Notes: generated by a model not told the origin, from the letters alone. DNA of 64,000 nucleotides from Takakia lepidozioides (GCA_030704615.1 CM060734.1:22940001-23004000), one strand, 5' to 3'; numbered from the stretch's first letter, positions 33,304 to 46,700 are shown. Numbers and translations are program-made.

Positions 33304-34297
33304 TGTCGAGCGGCTTTTACTCACCCATCCCTTCGCTATCCAAGGTGGGAACTCTAAGATAGAAGAGTTGGAAATCTCTAAGCACTCAGACCGCTCAGAA
33401 CAATCAGTCATGACCTACAGCTAGTGTATCATGGGGGTGTTTCCTATTTTTACTCCTTCCCGCATTCATGTTAGCGAGTTACCTTACTGTCTGCAATTAA
33501 GTATCAGTTTGCTTCAGAAATCTATCAAGTTCCATCCATTCATTCCACAGCTTCACTCAGGTCTCTCTACACAGTGTGAGTATGAAGTATGTATCAGATT
33601 AATATTTATCAAGTATCAGGCTGAAGCCATGGTGTCTTTAATCTACTCTACATTACAATTCTACAGCTTGCATTCATTAAGTAACAACAAATCGTCACTT
33701 CTCCTACTCCGTGCTCTTCATCTTTCCACTCAGAGATGTGCTCTCCCCTCTATTTTCCAAGCCGTGATGCCAGAAGTCCCCCCCCAAGAAGTGATCCCCA
33801 GACGTCCCCGCTCTTTGCTTTATCTCCCTACAAGCTGTTCTAACTGCTTTCCTAACTAACCGTCATCCCTGTAGTACACGTTCTTTTTTCAGATGTCGTT
33901 CCCCACAGTCGTTCCCTGCCAATGATAACTGTCCCCCAGCTGTGCCGAGCTGTGACTGGCTGTATCAGGCTGTGGCGGGCTGTGATTGGCTGTGTCGGGC
34001 TGTGAGTGCAAAGCTGTGGCGGCTGTGTCGGGCTGTGATTAGCTGTGTCGGGCTATGTCGGCTGTGCAAAGCTGTGATGGCTGTGTCGGGCTGTGACTGG
34101 CTGTGTTGGACTGTGACGGGCTGTGTTGGCTATGACTGGCTGTGTTGGACTGTGACGGGTTGTGACGGTTGTGTATCTCCCCCCCTAAAGCCTGTTGCTG
34201 TCACCCCTAAGGCTCCTGTTGGTCTCAGTCTGTGTAAAAATTAAGGGTACCCCATAGATCCTGTAAAAGCGTCTAAGTCCCAAGCAGCCCTCTAACA
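33304..34297 (-). repeat. Element A 3' LTR
   Basis: 994 bases, tgtcgagcgg to ctctaaca on the plus strand (TGTTAG...CGACA on the element strand). It contains a gctgtgac minisatellite at 33,937-34,170. The element-strand polypurine tract gagagggggaggggtaaa lies next to it at 34298-34316. Confidence 0.9.
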
Positions 34298-34336
34298 TTT
34301 ACCCCTCCCCCTCTCAAAAAGCCGTGTCCTCACGGT

Positions 34337-37085
34337 TTACTGTTTGGGATTAGCAAACCTTTGTGAGCGAGCACCCTTCTGACGTCGAGAGTCTCGTGAA
34401 GGACTCCGTGTGCGAGCCCGTGTCCTGTCACTGGTTGAGGGAGATGATTGAGCACTACCTGGAAATGTCAGTCCCTCCTTTGGCTGATATCGAGGTAATC
34501 GCTCAGGCATAGGAGACCCCCGTCGCTTCTTCTCTGCCATCTGAATTGCATAGTCCTCTGCCATGTCAAAAGTGTCCGCTGAAGAACCAGTAGTATCAGA
34601 ATCGTCTTCCCCCCTGAGGTGTTTTAACGGTCGAACTCTAACTGGAATCCTCTGGGGCATACAATGTGGTCCCACCATGTCTGGAAGTTTAATCTGTAAA
34701 ACTTGTTGTAAGCGCTGAATTGCAAAATTGGTGAAGACCCTGAACTCCTTGTCTATACATGTGAGTGGTGTGCCAATGACTTGTGAATTGTGCAAGTATT
34801 TCCATGCCTCATGTCCCTTAAAGAAAATATCGTCAGGGCCGAATTTCTGTGTTGACAAAATTGTTCCAGGCCGCATGAAACCATGAACGAATTTGAGAAT
34901 CATTTTGCATCATAACTTTTGCCTCATATAGGTAGATATGAGGTGGCATTGCAGGTAAGATCCAATGATCCCCACTAGAATAACTCAGAAAGCGCGATTG
35001 CATCTTCTGCTGCTCAATGTGATAACGTGCCAGAAAACAAGCAGCGTAGTATAACCCGCAGCCCATGACAATACTCCACCTCTATCTCTTAGACTGGGGT
35101 TGCACTGCTAATCCACCCTCACTGTGTGAAGAGCCTTGCTCTTCAATTGCAGTGATTTCTGTTTCAAACACTCCCATCTCCTTTCTCTCCCGAGTATCAA
35201 GTATGCAAGAATCAAGAATTATTTGAGCAATGATTGGACCAGACACAATGATCGGAGACTTTGCAATAGTGCCCTGTAACCTCTTCATCTCGTCCACCAA
35301 TCCGTTGTACATTAACTCCGCCCAAGCGACATCCTCTCCCCTCAAAGCTTTCAGGATCTCCTCTGTGAAGGACCTGCTCAAATACTATTGGTTCTCTTTC
35401 ATGGCAAACAGAACGTTCAAGATTTGGCCAACCTCCCTAAGCCCTGGGTACTCGGCTTTGGTACAAGCAAAACCTTGAGTTTTAAAGAAACTCCCTTCTT
35501 GGAACAAATTCCCTATCTGCAATCTTGCCCTGTGCTCATCCACCTCCACATGTCCTGATGGCAAATCAAACAATTGCTACAGGTACTGGGGAGTAATTTC
35601 TATATCTACTCCCCTCAACTGAGTAACTCCTGTCCGAGGCTCAAAGTTTTGAAGAAATTGTATCATGAACTGCCGATGATGCAAGGACCAGTCCTTGCGT
35701 AGCAATCCCTCCAATCGCAACTCCTTCAGTAGCTGCACCGCCTGTGGTGCAGCGATCGTTTGCTTCTGTAAGATTGTGGTGCTTTTCATCCTGATATCTT
35801 CCATTCCTCTCACTCTCTTCATTCTGGACAAACAGACCGGTTTTGGTTGCAACAACTGAAGAAACGCCTGCAGGGCACAAAGCATAAAAGTATGGTTGGC
35901 GCAGAATGAAATGGGTAAGTGCTTGTAAGCCTGCGGGGCTTGCAAGTAGCGATTTAGAGAAAATGTACTCTCCGTTCGTTTGTCCTTGTGCCACTGCGTA
36001 AGTAATAAGGCGAGCGTGTAGTCTGTTATTTCCGCCATAGCTTCAAAGCTATAGCTTTGATTGTCTCTCCTGACGAGACGCCCATTACTTGGAACGACGC
36101 CGACTCTTGCGCTCAGAATCCTTTCAATTTCTTGATTTCGCTTCTTGGAAAATACCTTCTGCAAATAATTCTGGCTCATGATTGGCTGTTGGCTGTGTGA
36201 TTTGTTTTGTAATTTAATTTCCTTCCATGGATTTTCCACTCTGGACTGTCCACTAGGATAGCACATGTGACATGGATTTCGCTTTTTGGTACTTTTAAAG
36301 GGTTCCGTTACCCTTTCCATGTATGCATTAATGGGCCCATTATAAGTTAATGTGCCGGGTAGGTACTTTGACGGCCAATTTTGTCTTCTTCCTTCATGAC
36401 AGTCGCTCTTGCAATCCATGTCCGGCTGTGTGTCTCGCCCTGGCGTCCACGTGTCCATTTCTAAACGTGCCTCCGTCCACTTTTCCGCCGGCCACTCTCC
36501 GGATGTTAACCCACGTCCACCTGTCACTGATCCTATGGATTGTGTAACCCCAGTAGGCTGTGTTGAGCTGTGACAAGCTGTGTCATACTGTGGTACGCTC
36601 TGATAGGCTGTGTGGCACTGTGGTAAGCTGTGATAGGCTGTGACACGCTGTGGTAGGTTGTGATAGGCTGTGTCACGCTGTGATGGGTTGTGATAGGCTG
36701 TGTTGCGCCGTGATGGGCTGTGATAGGCTGTGTCGCGCTTGTACTGCCCGCCCTGGTCATATACGCTCAGCCTAGCGACAAGTGCTCCATACTCCGTTGG
36801 TATCACTGGCGCAACCCGTGACTGCTTCTGCGTTTCAACATGCAAATCATGCTGCAATGGTTTGTCATGGATACCACTGTACCCCTTCAACTTATTGGCA
36901 TTGACTCTTCCCAGCATCTCTTTGTTAATGGTTTGTAACATGGCGGTGTTGTTATTATACATCTTCTGTATGACATAAGGTCCTTTCCATGGTGATTTAA
37001 GCTTAGAAGCTTTAATCTTTCCCTTCTTCTGCAACCAGAGAACCAAATCTCCCGTCTTAAAAGTCTTTAACTTGCCTTCATCAAA
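34337..37085 (-). pseudogene. Element A: integrase tail and pol C-terminal extension
   Basis: After a TAG at 37086-37088 in a Gln position, the integrase frame continues KTGDLVLWLQKKGK and SPWKGPYVIQKMYNN, the GPY/F domain. It then runs about 900 more residues: minisatellite-coded repeats (36,545-36,735), a Cys pair (HMCYPSGQ), a conserved helical region (RMKRVRGMEDIRMKST; GVDIEITPQYL; HRARLQIGNLFQEGSFFKTQ; KALRGEDVAWAELMYNGLVD), then MGCGLYYAACFLARYHIEQQ and a Ser/Arg-rich tail (RTRARTRSPSRDSRRQKGAR) ending in KQ and a stop at 34337. TAGs at 35577 and near 35382 replace Gln. The central coiled-coil portion kept in element B is missing. No family that I can name. Confidence 0.65.
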
Positions 37086-38150
37086 CTATTCATTTCTCTT
37101 CATTTGAATTCTGGTCATGTTATCAGCTGCATCAGCACGTACTTCTTCCACATGGTATAATTCATGTTTCCTGACCTTAATTGAATCTTGCAATTCCATT
37201 CTCTTTCCCCATTCCGTTCTCATGGTAGTTAACAGGAATTCCACTGGAAGTAAAGCTTCCATACCATAAACTAATTGGAATGGTGTATACTTAGTGGTGA
37301 CTTTATATGAAGTCCTGTATGACCACAAAGCTGTCAGCAGCTTTGTATCCCAATCCGTTCTGTTTGCATTGACTATCTTAGCCAAGATAGTACATAATAT
37401 TTTGTTGGTAGCCTCTGCCTGCCCATTACCCTGTGGGTAATACGTTGTACTCTTCCTATGCACAATCATGAACTCTTTAGTCAATAGTTCAATGGTCTCA
37501 TTAATGAAGTGACTTCCCTGATCACTGATAAATTCCAAGGGACAGCCAAATCGTGTAAGTATGTTCTCATACAGGAACCTTGCTGTGGACTTGGTTGTGT
37601 TGTCCCTCAAAGCTTTAGCTTCCACCCACTTCGTAGTATAATCAATGGCTGTAATTATGTACCTGTTCTGTGTATTCTTGGCTGGTGGGTTAATTGGTCC
37701 AACAAAGTCTAGTCCCCATTTCTGAAATGGTTCAATAGGCATTGTAGGATGCAAAGCCATCTTCCCAGATCTCTGCAAAGGTCCTAGCCTCTGACATTCA
37801 TCACAACTCTGACAATACTTGTGTACATCTTTGAACAAAGTAGGCCACCAGTAACCTGCAAGAAGTATCTTCCTACTGGTAGTCTCTTCTCCAAAATGAC
37901 CTCCTGCCACTCCTTTATGAACTTCCTCCAAAACTTTATTTACTTCATGGTGGTACAAGCATCGTTTAAGTACTCCATCAGGTCCTAGCTTATACATTCT
38001 GCTTCCTACCATAGTATAAGGTAAAGCCTTGATAGCGATTCTCTTCCTCTGCTCCTTACCATAACTAGGTGGGCACTGACCATGAGTAAGGTAGTATATG
38101 ATTGGCCACTACCAATCTAACCATTCATTTGCACTCCTTTGCACCTCCAT
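37086..38150 (-). pseudogene. Element A: integrase
   Basis: HHCC domain (YHHEVNKVLEEVHKGVAGGH, then CQSCDECQR) and DDE core: WGLDFVGPINPP, FISDQGSHFINE and a PQGNGQAEATNKIL block with the final Glu. The catalytic triad is intact. The single frame 38012-37086 covers most of the domain. Upstream residues (YYLTHGQCPPSYGKEQ) join directly to RT sequence because RNase H is deleted. Confidence 0.88.
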
Positions 38151-39495
38151 TACAAATAAACTCGCACAAGGTAACTGACTGGTGGTGGTGAGGCTTTAAT
38201 GGCCTCTGTCTTCCTGGGATCCACAAAAAGTCCCCTCTTACACACAATGTGTCCCAAAAGCACCCCTGAGTTTACACAGAAAGTACACTTCTCTGGATTC
38301 AGGCCCAGACCTCTCATTCTGCATCTGGCCAGACATAACTCCAATTTATGCAAGTGCTCATTCTTAGAGCTGTACACACTGAAATCATTCAAGAACACCT
38401 ACATGAAATCATCCAGATACTCATGAAAAGATTCACTTATCACTCTCTGAAAGGTTGCTGGTGCATTACAAAGTCCAAAGGGCATGACTTTGTATGCATA
38501 AGCAAAGCTGTCTTTCCCTAGTCTTCTTCTGCCACTTGCACTTGATTATAACCACTGAAGCCATCCATGAAAGAGTACATCTCATGGCCTGCCACAGTGT
38601 CCAATACTACTTCTGTGAATGGCAAGGGGAATGGATCCTTCTTCATGCAAGCATTCAACTTCTTATAGTTCACACAAACTCTCAGTTTACCATTCTTCTT
38701 GGGATCTATCACAATGGGTGACAACCAAGTTGTATACTCTATTGGGTATATAAACTTAGCCTCAGCCAACTTCTTGATCTCTTCTCCAACCTTCTGTGCA
38801 TAGTTGGGATTCATTCTGTACCTTGCCTGCTTGATTGGTACTGACCCTGGTTCCAGTTCAATCTTATGCTGACAGATCTCAGGTGGTATCCCTTTTAGAT
38901 CCTCGTAGCTCCAAGCAAATACATCTCTGTATTTGATGAACAAACTCTTAGCTTCTTCAAAGAATTTTGGCTCCAAATCAGCTCCTACCTTCACCATCCT
39001 CGGTTCCTCTTCAGTTCCCACATTCACTTCCCTCACCTGCTCATCAGCTGTGATTGTCCAACCAGTCACCACTTCATCCTGTAAACTCACAGTGGCTGGT
39101 TCCTCTAGGATTTCCATTTCTCCTTCTCTTTCTTCATAGAAATGTGATGGGTAACTGCTGGTTTCCTCTTCAATTGGTGTTGCTGACACTACACCACAGC
39201 AGATACCTCTTAAACAACTTAGGCCTTCCAGCCGCATCTCTGCAACCTGCTCCCACTCTAGGTGTGCAGCAAACAGGGTAGCTTCCTGCTCCTCATCCAG
39301 TCCTCCCCTCCAGTCATACTCTCTGACCCCTCGAGGTCTTCTCGTAGCAGGTAATCTACTAGATTTCTTAGTGGTAATTTGTATCTCGTGCATCCCATTA
39401 TGCACAGTTAATAACTGAGAATTCCAGTCATGGAATACCCTGGCCTGTTTCAACCACGGACGCCAATAATAAGGAGTAAGCCTCCATGACTTCAT
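38150..39495 (-). pseudogene. Element A: reverse transcriptase
   Basis: Minus strand: IELEPGSVPIKQARYRMNP, TTWLSPIVIDPKKNGKLRVC, FSFMDG-type YSFMDGFSGYNQVQV, then VMPFGLCNAPATFQRV. The catalytic block reads FM-stop-VFLNDFSVYS, with TAG in a Gln position and Asn for the first Asp of the usual FLDD/YxDD box, so polymerase activity is lost. The connection domain ends near 38,155 (LLGHIVCKRGLFVDPRKTEA). The rest of RT and all of RNase H are missing. Confidence 0.85.
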
Positions 39496-40240
39496 CCATC
39501 TTCAACACAATTACTGTGATCATAAAGATCATCATCTGTATTTGTATCAATGGTTGTACACTTCTTTGATCTGCCATTGTTACTGTAAATGGGGTTGGTT
39601 TCATGTTACTTAGACCAAGCTTCTTCCTTAATTGGTCTGTCATGATATTTACTCCAGAGCCTCCATCTATCAGTACATCAGTTAGTTCTGTGCTTCCAAT
39701 TCTCAATTGGATTACTGGCATAGAATCATCAAAGTCCATGACTGTTTCTCGCCCTTCTGGCTTCACATTATAACTGGTCACCTTGCTGTTCAGGTCTGTG
39801 CTTCCTGTCTCCTGGGCAATTCGATTGATTGCTTGATACAGCCTATGTCTACAATAAGGTGCCACAGCCAATAGCTGTCCAATGGTAATCTCCGCTTTGG
39901 TCTGGCATATTACTTCAGCCAAAGTCCCTTCATTACTTTGCATGTCTGCAGCTTCTTTCTTCCTTTCATCCTCACTCACTTCTTCTTCTCCATCAAAATC
40001 AGAGGAATCTGCCACAGGAATATCAGTACTCTTCTGCATTTCCCTTATGGTATCTGCCACTTCCTTGTGCAGTTCCTTCTCATCTCTCCAAGCCTCATCA
40101 TCTTCAGGCATATCATTGCCATCTTCATTATCATCATCTTCCTCAACTACTGGAGGTATTAGTTTGGCTTTGCTTCTTGTTACTATCATTGTACTTACTT
40201 CTGGTACAACACATGGCCTAACCATGTGAGCTGCCACCAC
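39428..40240 (-). pseudogene. Element A: protease region
   Basis: An acidic linker precedes the retropepsin-like segment ELTDVLIDGGSGVNIM (about 39,640-39,690), with the D-G-G-S-G form seen in many plant-type gypsy proteases, followed by RKKLGLSNMKPTPFTV. The frame stays open into the RT linker via an overlap at 39,428-39,495. Confidence 0.7.
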
Positions 40241-42721
40241 TGGCCCTCATTCACATGAGCTCTCATCTCATTCTGGTGTCTAATCCAAAATGAACAGGCT
40301 GCCTTGCGATGTCCTGGCTGATTACAATAGTAACACAGTTCTTCACCATTGGGTCCTCGCCCTTGGTCTGCTCTTGGATTATTTCTGTAATCCTGATTCC
40401 CTAGCTGGTAATTCCCCCTCTGATTACCCTGATAGTTGCCTCTGGAATTTCCTTGGTAATTCCCTCTTGAATTACCTCTCCCTTCCATGCCATTGTTATA
40501 ACCACCAAGCCTACCATAGTGGTCCTGATCACTGTCTCTTCTTGGCTAGGGCTGCACTTGATGCACCCTTACTTGCCTAGGTTCTCTTGCAGCTGTCCTT
40601 CTGTTGTAGTAACAATTCTCAGTAGAATGGTTATCCATCTTACAGATAGTACAGTGTTTCTCCTTCATGTGGCATTCAGTGGTGGTATGGCCTTCATTCT
40701 GGCACTTTGCACACCATACACCCTTCCTCCAATGTGTTGCAGCCTCTGTGGCATACTTCTTCAAGATTTCTTCTAATATTTTCTCATAGTTATCCCTCTT
40801 CAACTTCTCCTTCCTCTTACTCCTCCTTTTCAGCTCTTGCTCTTCTTCCTCATCTGACTCATCCTCAGAGTCCTCATCGTCCCTTTTCTCTCTCCTGAGC
40901 ATTCCCAATTGCTCAATTCTGTTTGCTGTTTCAAATGCCTCCTCCACTGTATTATGGGGTAACATATCCTTTTTCTTTTGCAACTCTGGTCTTAGTCCAC
41001 TCACAAACCAAGTCTTCTGTAAACCTGGTGCTGGTACAGCAGCCAGCCATTTCATCATCAATTCCATCTTTCCCATATACTCCTCAACAGTTTCATGCTT
41101 CTTTTGCTTTAACTGTTGTAAACTTCCATACACTTCATCCTCAGTTTTACTTGTCCTGAACCTATTTCGGAATGTTGTATTCAAGCCATTCCAGGTTAGG
41201 AAATGATTATCGGGGAATCTTGCATACCATTCACTTGCTTTCTTGATAAGTGAACAAGGAAACAATCTCATCTTGGCATCATCGCCATTCTCATTGTTCA
41301 CTATACACATGTGCTCAAATTGGCTAATGTGTACATCGGATCCCCTTTTCCTGAATATATTGGAAAAGGTGGTTTTGCCCGTGTTGGTTGTAACGCCATC
41401 TGTGGCCCTACCTTCTGCCCACTGACAGGTGCTGGCACCCTTGCTGGTGCTGGTCCTTGAGGACCTGTTGTAGTTGTGGTGGATCTTCCACCAAGTGGTG
41501 GCCCCTGAGCACTCCCTGCTACTGGCCCCACGATATTCACAGTATTCCCAGCTCCAGTTGCACTACTTCCCACACTCCCTGTCCCCCCAGAGCCAGATCC
41601 AGGCAGCCCGCCTGATCCCCCTGAGCCGACACCTTCATTGGCCTGTGATCCAAGTGCTCCACTTGATCCAGGTCCAACGGGTTGGGATGTCCTGGTTGTA
41701 GTCTCAACCTCAGCTGTTGGGTCTACTTCTTCATACTCTTCCTCTTCCAATTTCTTCTCTCTATTTTCATCCTCCAAGTTCTGCCCTTGGGTTTCTTCTT
41801 CACTCATGTAACTCAACTGTAATGGTGTTGGAGAGTCTGAACTCTCCGTTGGCTCTGCCACATCCTCTCCTCCTTTCTTCACCTTCCGTTTCAGAAACTG
41901 GAGTTCCTGCTTTTGGTGTTCCATGCCAACTCTTATCAAAGATTTCTGTCAAATCTTTTATCCAGGGATGTACCTCAGATCTTCACCTCGTGATTGATCT
42001 TCTCCCGTACCAATTCCCTTAATCTTTTCTTGCAAAGAAAAAGAAGGAGTGGCATCCAACTCTAGTTCTTCCGGTATGGGTGATGTACTCTCTGATCTTA
42101 ATGGTGTGAGAGGTCCAGATGATTCCCCTATGTCTATTCCTCTCTCCCAAAGATATGGATAATTAGCTTTCAGATAGCTTTCTCTTTTTGCTGAATATCT
42201 CTGGAGTCTAGCTTCTCTTTCATCACTCATGTCCCATTGTCTTTCAATTGTGGCAATAACCAAAACTCTCTTCTGTAATATCTCTCGTATATGCCTGGGT
42301 TTCTTTCAAGCTTCAATGCACCCTTGGCTATACTAGAAGTCTCCGTTACCATATAACAATATGGCAAACAAGTCTGGAAAGTTGTTCTTGGTGTGAGTTT
42401 GATCCACAAAATATCCTTTGGAATCCAATTCTTTACCAGTACAAGCTCTTCATGCATATGAGTATAAACATTCACCTTTCTTTTCCTCCCAGCCTTCAAC
42501 TCTACTCGCTTAATGGATAGCAATGCTATCACATAAACCAGTGTTGGTAACCAACGTGCTCTTCCTCTACAGGCCACCTGATAAATCTTTATCACTCCTT
42601 TCTCCAGACCCCATTCAGGGTCAGCATCATGCACTCTTAAGAATGTTTTCTTTACAACCGTCTGGCAATTCCAAGAACCTCTGAAAGAATCGTTTGGACA
42701 ATCTTTCCTTCTCAGTTTCAC
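40195..42721 (-). pseudogene. Element A: Gag
   Basis: Several adjoining minus-strand frames make up Gag. The N-terminal domain (42721-42227; GLEKGVIKIYQVACRGRARW) is also present in element C. A Gly/Pro/Ser-rich hinge (41939-41301) follows. The capsid core (41310-40546) has KKASEWYARFPD, LNTTFRNRFRT and VEEYMGKMELMMKWL. Three canonical CX2CX4HX4C knuckles follow: CAKCQNEGHTTTEC, CTICKMDNHSTENC and, in 40488-40195, CYYCNQPGHRKAAC. Repeats of the type GNSRGNYQ precede the last knuckle. Frame breaks at about 42,240, 41,950, 41,305 and 40,545 show decay. Confidence 0.8.
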
Positions 42722-42811
42722 AGGGAATTTGATTCACATCAAATTCTTTATTCTCCAACCACCATGATCCCACCAGATGCCTGTCACATCTGGTTGTTCA
42801 TGACCCAGTTC

Positions 42812-42829
42812 CCCAGTATGGTCGCCAAA
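42812..42829 (-). promoter_or_regulatory. Element A primer-binding region
   Basis: Directly inside the 5' LTR, the element strand reads tttggcgaccatactggg, identical to the position after the element C LTR (63577). TGG near the LTR edge fits complementarity to a tRNA CCA end. The tRNA was not identified and is not initiator Met. Confidence 0.5.
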
Positions 42830-43748
42830 TGTCGAGCGGCTTTTACTCACCCATCCCTTCGCTATCCGAGGTGGAAACTCCAAGATAGAAGAGTTGGAAA
42901 TCTCTAAGCACTCAGCCCGCTCAGAACAATCAGTCATGACCTACAGCTAGTGTATCATGGGGGTGTTTCCTATTTGTATCCTTCCCGCATTCATGTTAGC
43001 GAGTTACCTTACTGTCTGCAATATAAGTATCAGTTGCTTCAGAAATCTATCAAGTTCCTCCATTCATTCCACAGCTTCACTCAGGTCTCTCTACACAGTG
43101 TGAGTATGAAGTATGTATCAGATTAATATCTATCAAGTATCAGGCTGAAGCCATGGTGTCTCTAATCTACTCTACATTACAATTCTACAGCTTGCATTCA
43201 TCAAGTAACAACAAATCGTCACTTCTCCTACTCCCGTGCTCTTCTCTTTCCACTCAGAGATGTGCTCTCCCCTCTATTTCCAAGCCGTGATGCCAGAAGT
43301 CCCCCCCCCCAAGAAGTGATCCCCAGACGTCCCCGCTCTTCGCTTTATCTCCCTACAAGCTGTTCTAACTGCTTTCCTAACTAACCGTCATCCCTGTAGT
43401 ACACGTCCTTTTTCAGATGTCGTTCCCCACAGTCGTTCCCTGCCAATGATAACTGTCCCCCAGCTGTGCCGAGCTGTGACTGGCTGTATCAGGCTGTGGC
43501 GGGCTGTGACTGGCTGTGTCGGGCTGTGTAGGGCTGTGGCGGCTGTGTCGGCTGTGCGAAGCTGTGACGGATGTGTCGGGCTGTGACTGGCTGTGTTGGA
43601 CTGTGACGGGCTGTGACGGCTGTGTATCTCCCCCCCTAAAGCCTGTTGATGTCACCCCTAAGGCTCCTGTTGGTCTCAGTCTGTGTAAAAATTAAGGGTA
43701 CCCCACAGATCCCGTAAAAGCGTCTAAGTCCCAAGCAGCCCTCTAACA
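42830..43748 (-). repeat. Element A 5' LTR
   Basis: 919 bases, closely similar to 33304-34297, with a shorter minisatellite (43,456-43,625). The element-strand end reads gggatgggtgagtaaaag...cgaca, containing a consensus 5' splice site. Confidence 0.9.
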
Positions 43749-46700
43749 CTTACACGCACTTACCTGTTCCATTCTGTGCCAACCATACCTTAATGCTCTG
43801 TGCCCTGCAAGCTTTCCTTCAGCTGTTTCAAACAAAGCCTTTTTGTTTGTCTAGAATGAAGAGAGTGAGGGGAATGGAGGATATCAGGGTGAAAAGCACC
43901 ACGATTCTGCAGAAGCAAACAATTGCTACACCGAAGGCAGTGCAGCTGCTAAGGGAGTTGCGATTGGAGGGGCTGCTACGCAAGGATTGGTCCTTACATC
44001 ATCGGCAGTATAAGATTCAATTTCTTTAGAACTTTGAGCCTCGGACGGGAGTTACCCAGGTGAGGGGAGTAGATATAGAAATTACTCCCCAATACTTGCA
44101 GCAATTGTTTGATTTGCCATCAGGTCATGTGGATGTGGATGAGCACAGGGCAAGATTGCAGATAGGGAATTTGTTCCAAGAAGGGAGTTTCTTTAAGACT
44201 CAAGGTTATGCTTGTACCAAAGCCGAGTACCCGGGGCTCAGAGAAGTTGGCCAAATATTGAACATTCTGTTTGCCATGAAACAAAACCAACAGTATTTGA
44301 GCAAGACATTCGCAGAGGAGATCCTAAAAGCTTTGAGGGGAGAGGATGTAGCTTGGGCGGAGTTAATGTACAATGGTCTGGTGGACGAGATGAAGAGGTT
44401 ACAGGGCACTTCTGCTAAGTCTCCGATCATTGTGTCTGGTCCAGTCATTGCCCAAATCATTCTTGATTCTTGCATACTTGATACTTGGGAACGTAAGGAG
44501 ATGGGAGTGTTTGAGGCAGAAACCACTGCAATTGAGGAGCAGGGCTATTCACATAGTGAGGGTGGACTGGCAGGGCAACACCAGTCTAAAAGACAGAAGC
44601 GGGGTTTGACTGTAGTAGCGGATCCACTTGCTTCACGGAAACCGCAAGATGATGTTTCCCAAGCTCTTGTGCAGGATAGGGCACAGCAGCACAAAAGACT
44701 GTTATTATTGGAAGCACGGCCTTCGGAGAGGGAAGAGGAAGTCAATTTGATACCACAGCCACCACAGGCAGTTGACTCAGCTGTCTTAGAGGTTCCACAA
44801 TTAGAGTATGTTGTGACAAAACCCCCAATTGCTCTGGACGGAGAAAGGTTGGACATTCCCACTACAGAGCAGATCGTGGCTGAAATTGAGAAGGGTGACC
44901 TTCTCTATGAAAACTCTGGCTTGGTAAGGGAATCAGCGGTTCCAGAGGTGCAGCATTTGTCTAGGGAAAACCCTGCTGTGCATGTAATACCCACACCTGT
45001 GACGGAAGTACCAGGGGTAGAATATAAGGACACTACAGCACCTGTGGAGGATGAGGTGGTTCAGGAAGAGAATCTGGTGGGGCAATGGCATGAATGGTTG
45101 GTGAGGCATCACACTGTGGAGGATCAGGGAGAACAACAGCAAGTTCACCATGATGACCCTTTGCTTATGAGTTCCATAAGCAAAACACTTAATTTGTTGG
45201 GCATTTATGTGAAATCCCATGTTCCATCTACCCAATTGGCAGCTTTGAGGGAGGAACTCAAGAAGGAGTTTGAGGCTCAAATTGCCACTGAGTGTGCTAA
45301 CAAGGTAGATGAGCAGGTCAATCTCAAGTTACAGCAAGAGTCGGAGGACACAAAGGCTGCCTTGCAGTTGGCCAAGGGACATTTGATTGAAGCAGGCCTC
45401 GAGCAGGATCAGTTGCATGAAGCACATAAGCAACAGTTATAGCATGAGGGCAAGTTGCAAGAAGTGAATGTACTACATACAAAGTTGGAGGCAGTACATG
45501 AGAAGATGACCATACAATGTGCTACACTCACAACTACACTTGAGCAAACTGCATTATAAGTTAACAGACAAGGGGAGAGATGTATGAAGGCAGAAGCTGA
45601 GATAATAGAGCAAGCAAAACTCATTGTTGATATGAAGAATACAATCTGTCGCAATGAGAATACTTTCAAACAATACAGATAGGTTGAGGCTGACCAGGAG
45701 AGGTACATCCTGGAGTTGCAACAAACAGTCATGGTAAATAGAAATGAACTCTTTGTGGCTAACAAGGCTTGGAAGGAAGCCAATAATATGGCTGCTGCCT
45801 ATGCGGGTCTGGTTGAACCTCATGCGAAGCACATGGAGGCTTTACAGCAGTAGTTAGATGTGTACAGACTCACGGAGGAGCAGACTCTCAGGGGTGCCAC
45901 ACGCGACTTGGTGGATAACCACCTTATGCAGGTCTGGTTAGCACAAGGGCCGATAGAAGGCAAAGCACCACGGAACCTCACCCAGGGCGAGATGAATGAG
46001 CTCAGATTGCAAGTGCAAAACATTGCCACAATTACTATAGACAACGTCTATAGTAGGATAGCGGAGCTACAGGAAGACGTGGAAGGCCTGCAGACTCAAG
46101 TGGATGACCTGAGTTCAAATATTGACAAGAGAGTCTTTGTTCATGAGGAGCAGCTGATGGCTACTTATTTACATGCCAGGACTCTATTTTTTCAATCTTC
46201 TTCGCAGGGGGTGTAGGAGATGCCAGTGGTACCAATACCACAACAGGCGGCTGTGCAGGTAGCTGAACCTGTTGTTACTATAGCCACACCACAGCCTGAG
46301 GTATGGGGGGATGCTGCTTTTAACCCACCTAAGACTCCTGCTGCACGGGAGTACAGTCAGGCTATGATTATGCCCTTCAACCAAATTCCCATTGTGTTGG
46401 ATTTGGCTTGGAAGGAATTTAGTCCTCCACAGTCGTTGGCACATTACTACTAGATCATGCGCATTTGGTTGCCGGTGGCAACTCGGACTAAGGTTCTTCC
46501 GAACAATCGACCCATTGAGGATCATCACTTTGCCAGGTACTGGTCTGAGGCAGGTACCATGCTGAAGGAATTAATTGCCTTCCAGGTTGTACATGGGTAC
46601 ATCTATACCAAGACCAAGGAGGTATCTAGAATTGTCATGGGCTGTGGATTATACTATGCTGCTTGTTTTCTGGCACGCTATCACATTGAGCAGCAGAAGA

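Larger units (their letters stand above)
33304..43748 (-). mobile_element. Element A: complete-ended gypsy retrotransposon nested in element B
   Basis: Two LTRs (33304-34297 and 42830-43748) bound it, and a 5-bp target duplication cttac (33299-33303 and 43749-43753) flanks it. The element reads on the minus strand: 5' LTR, primer-binding region tttggcgaccatactggg, gag, protease, RT, integrase, long pol extension, polypurine tract, 3' LTR. RNase H and part of RT are deleted (near 38,150), and about 2 kb of the pol extension is deleted relative to element B (near 35,070). The catalytic motif of RT is mutated, so this copy is dead but young enough to keep clear ends. Confidence 0.9.

Noticed and set aside
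44060-45442. The 460-residue frame as a host structural gene
   Set aside because: It aligns with the minus-strand extension of element A, lies in frame with flanking element B sequence, and is bounded by the element's polypurine tract and LTR.
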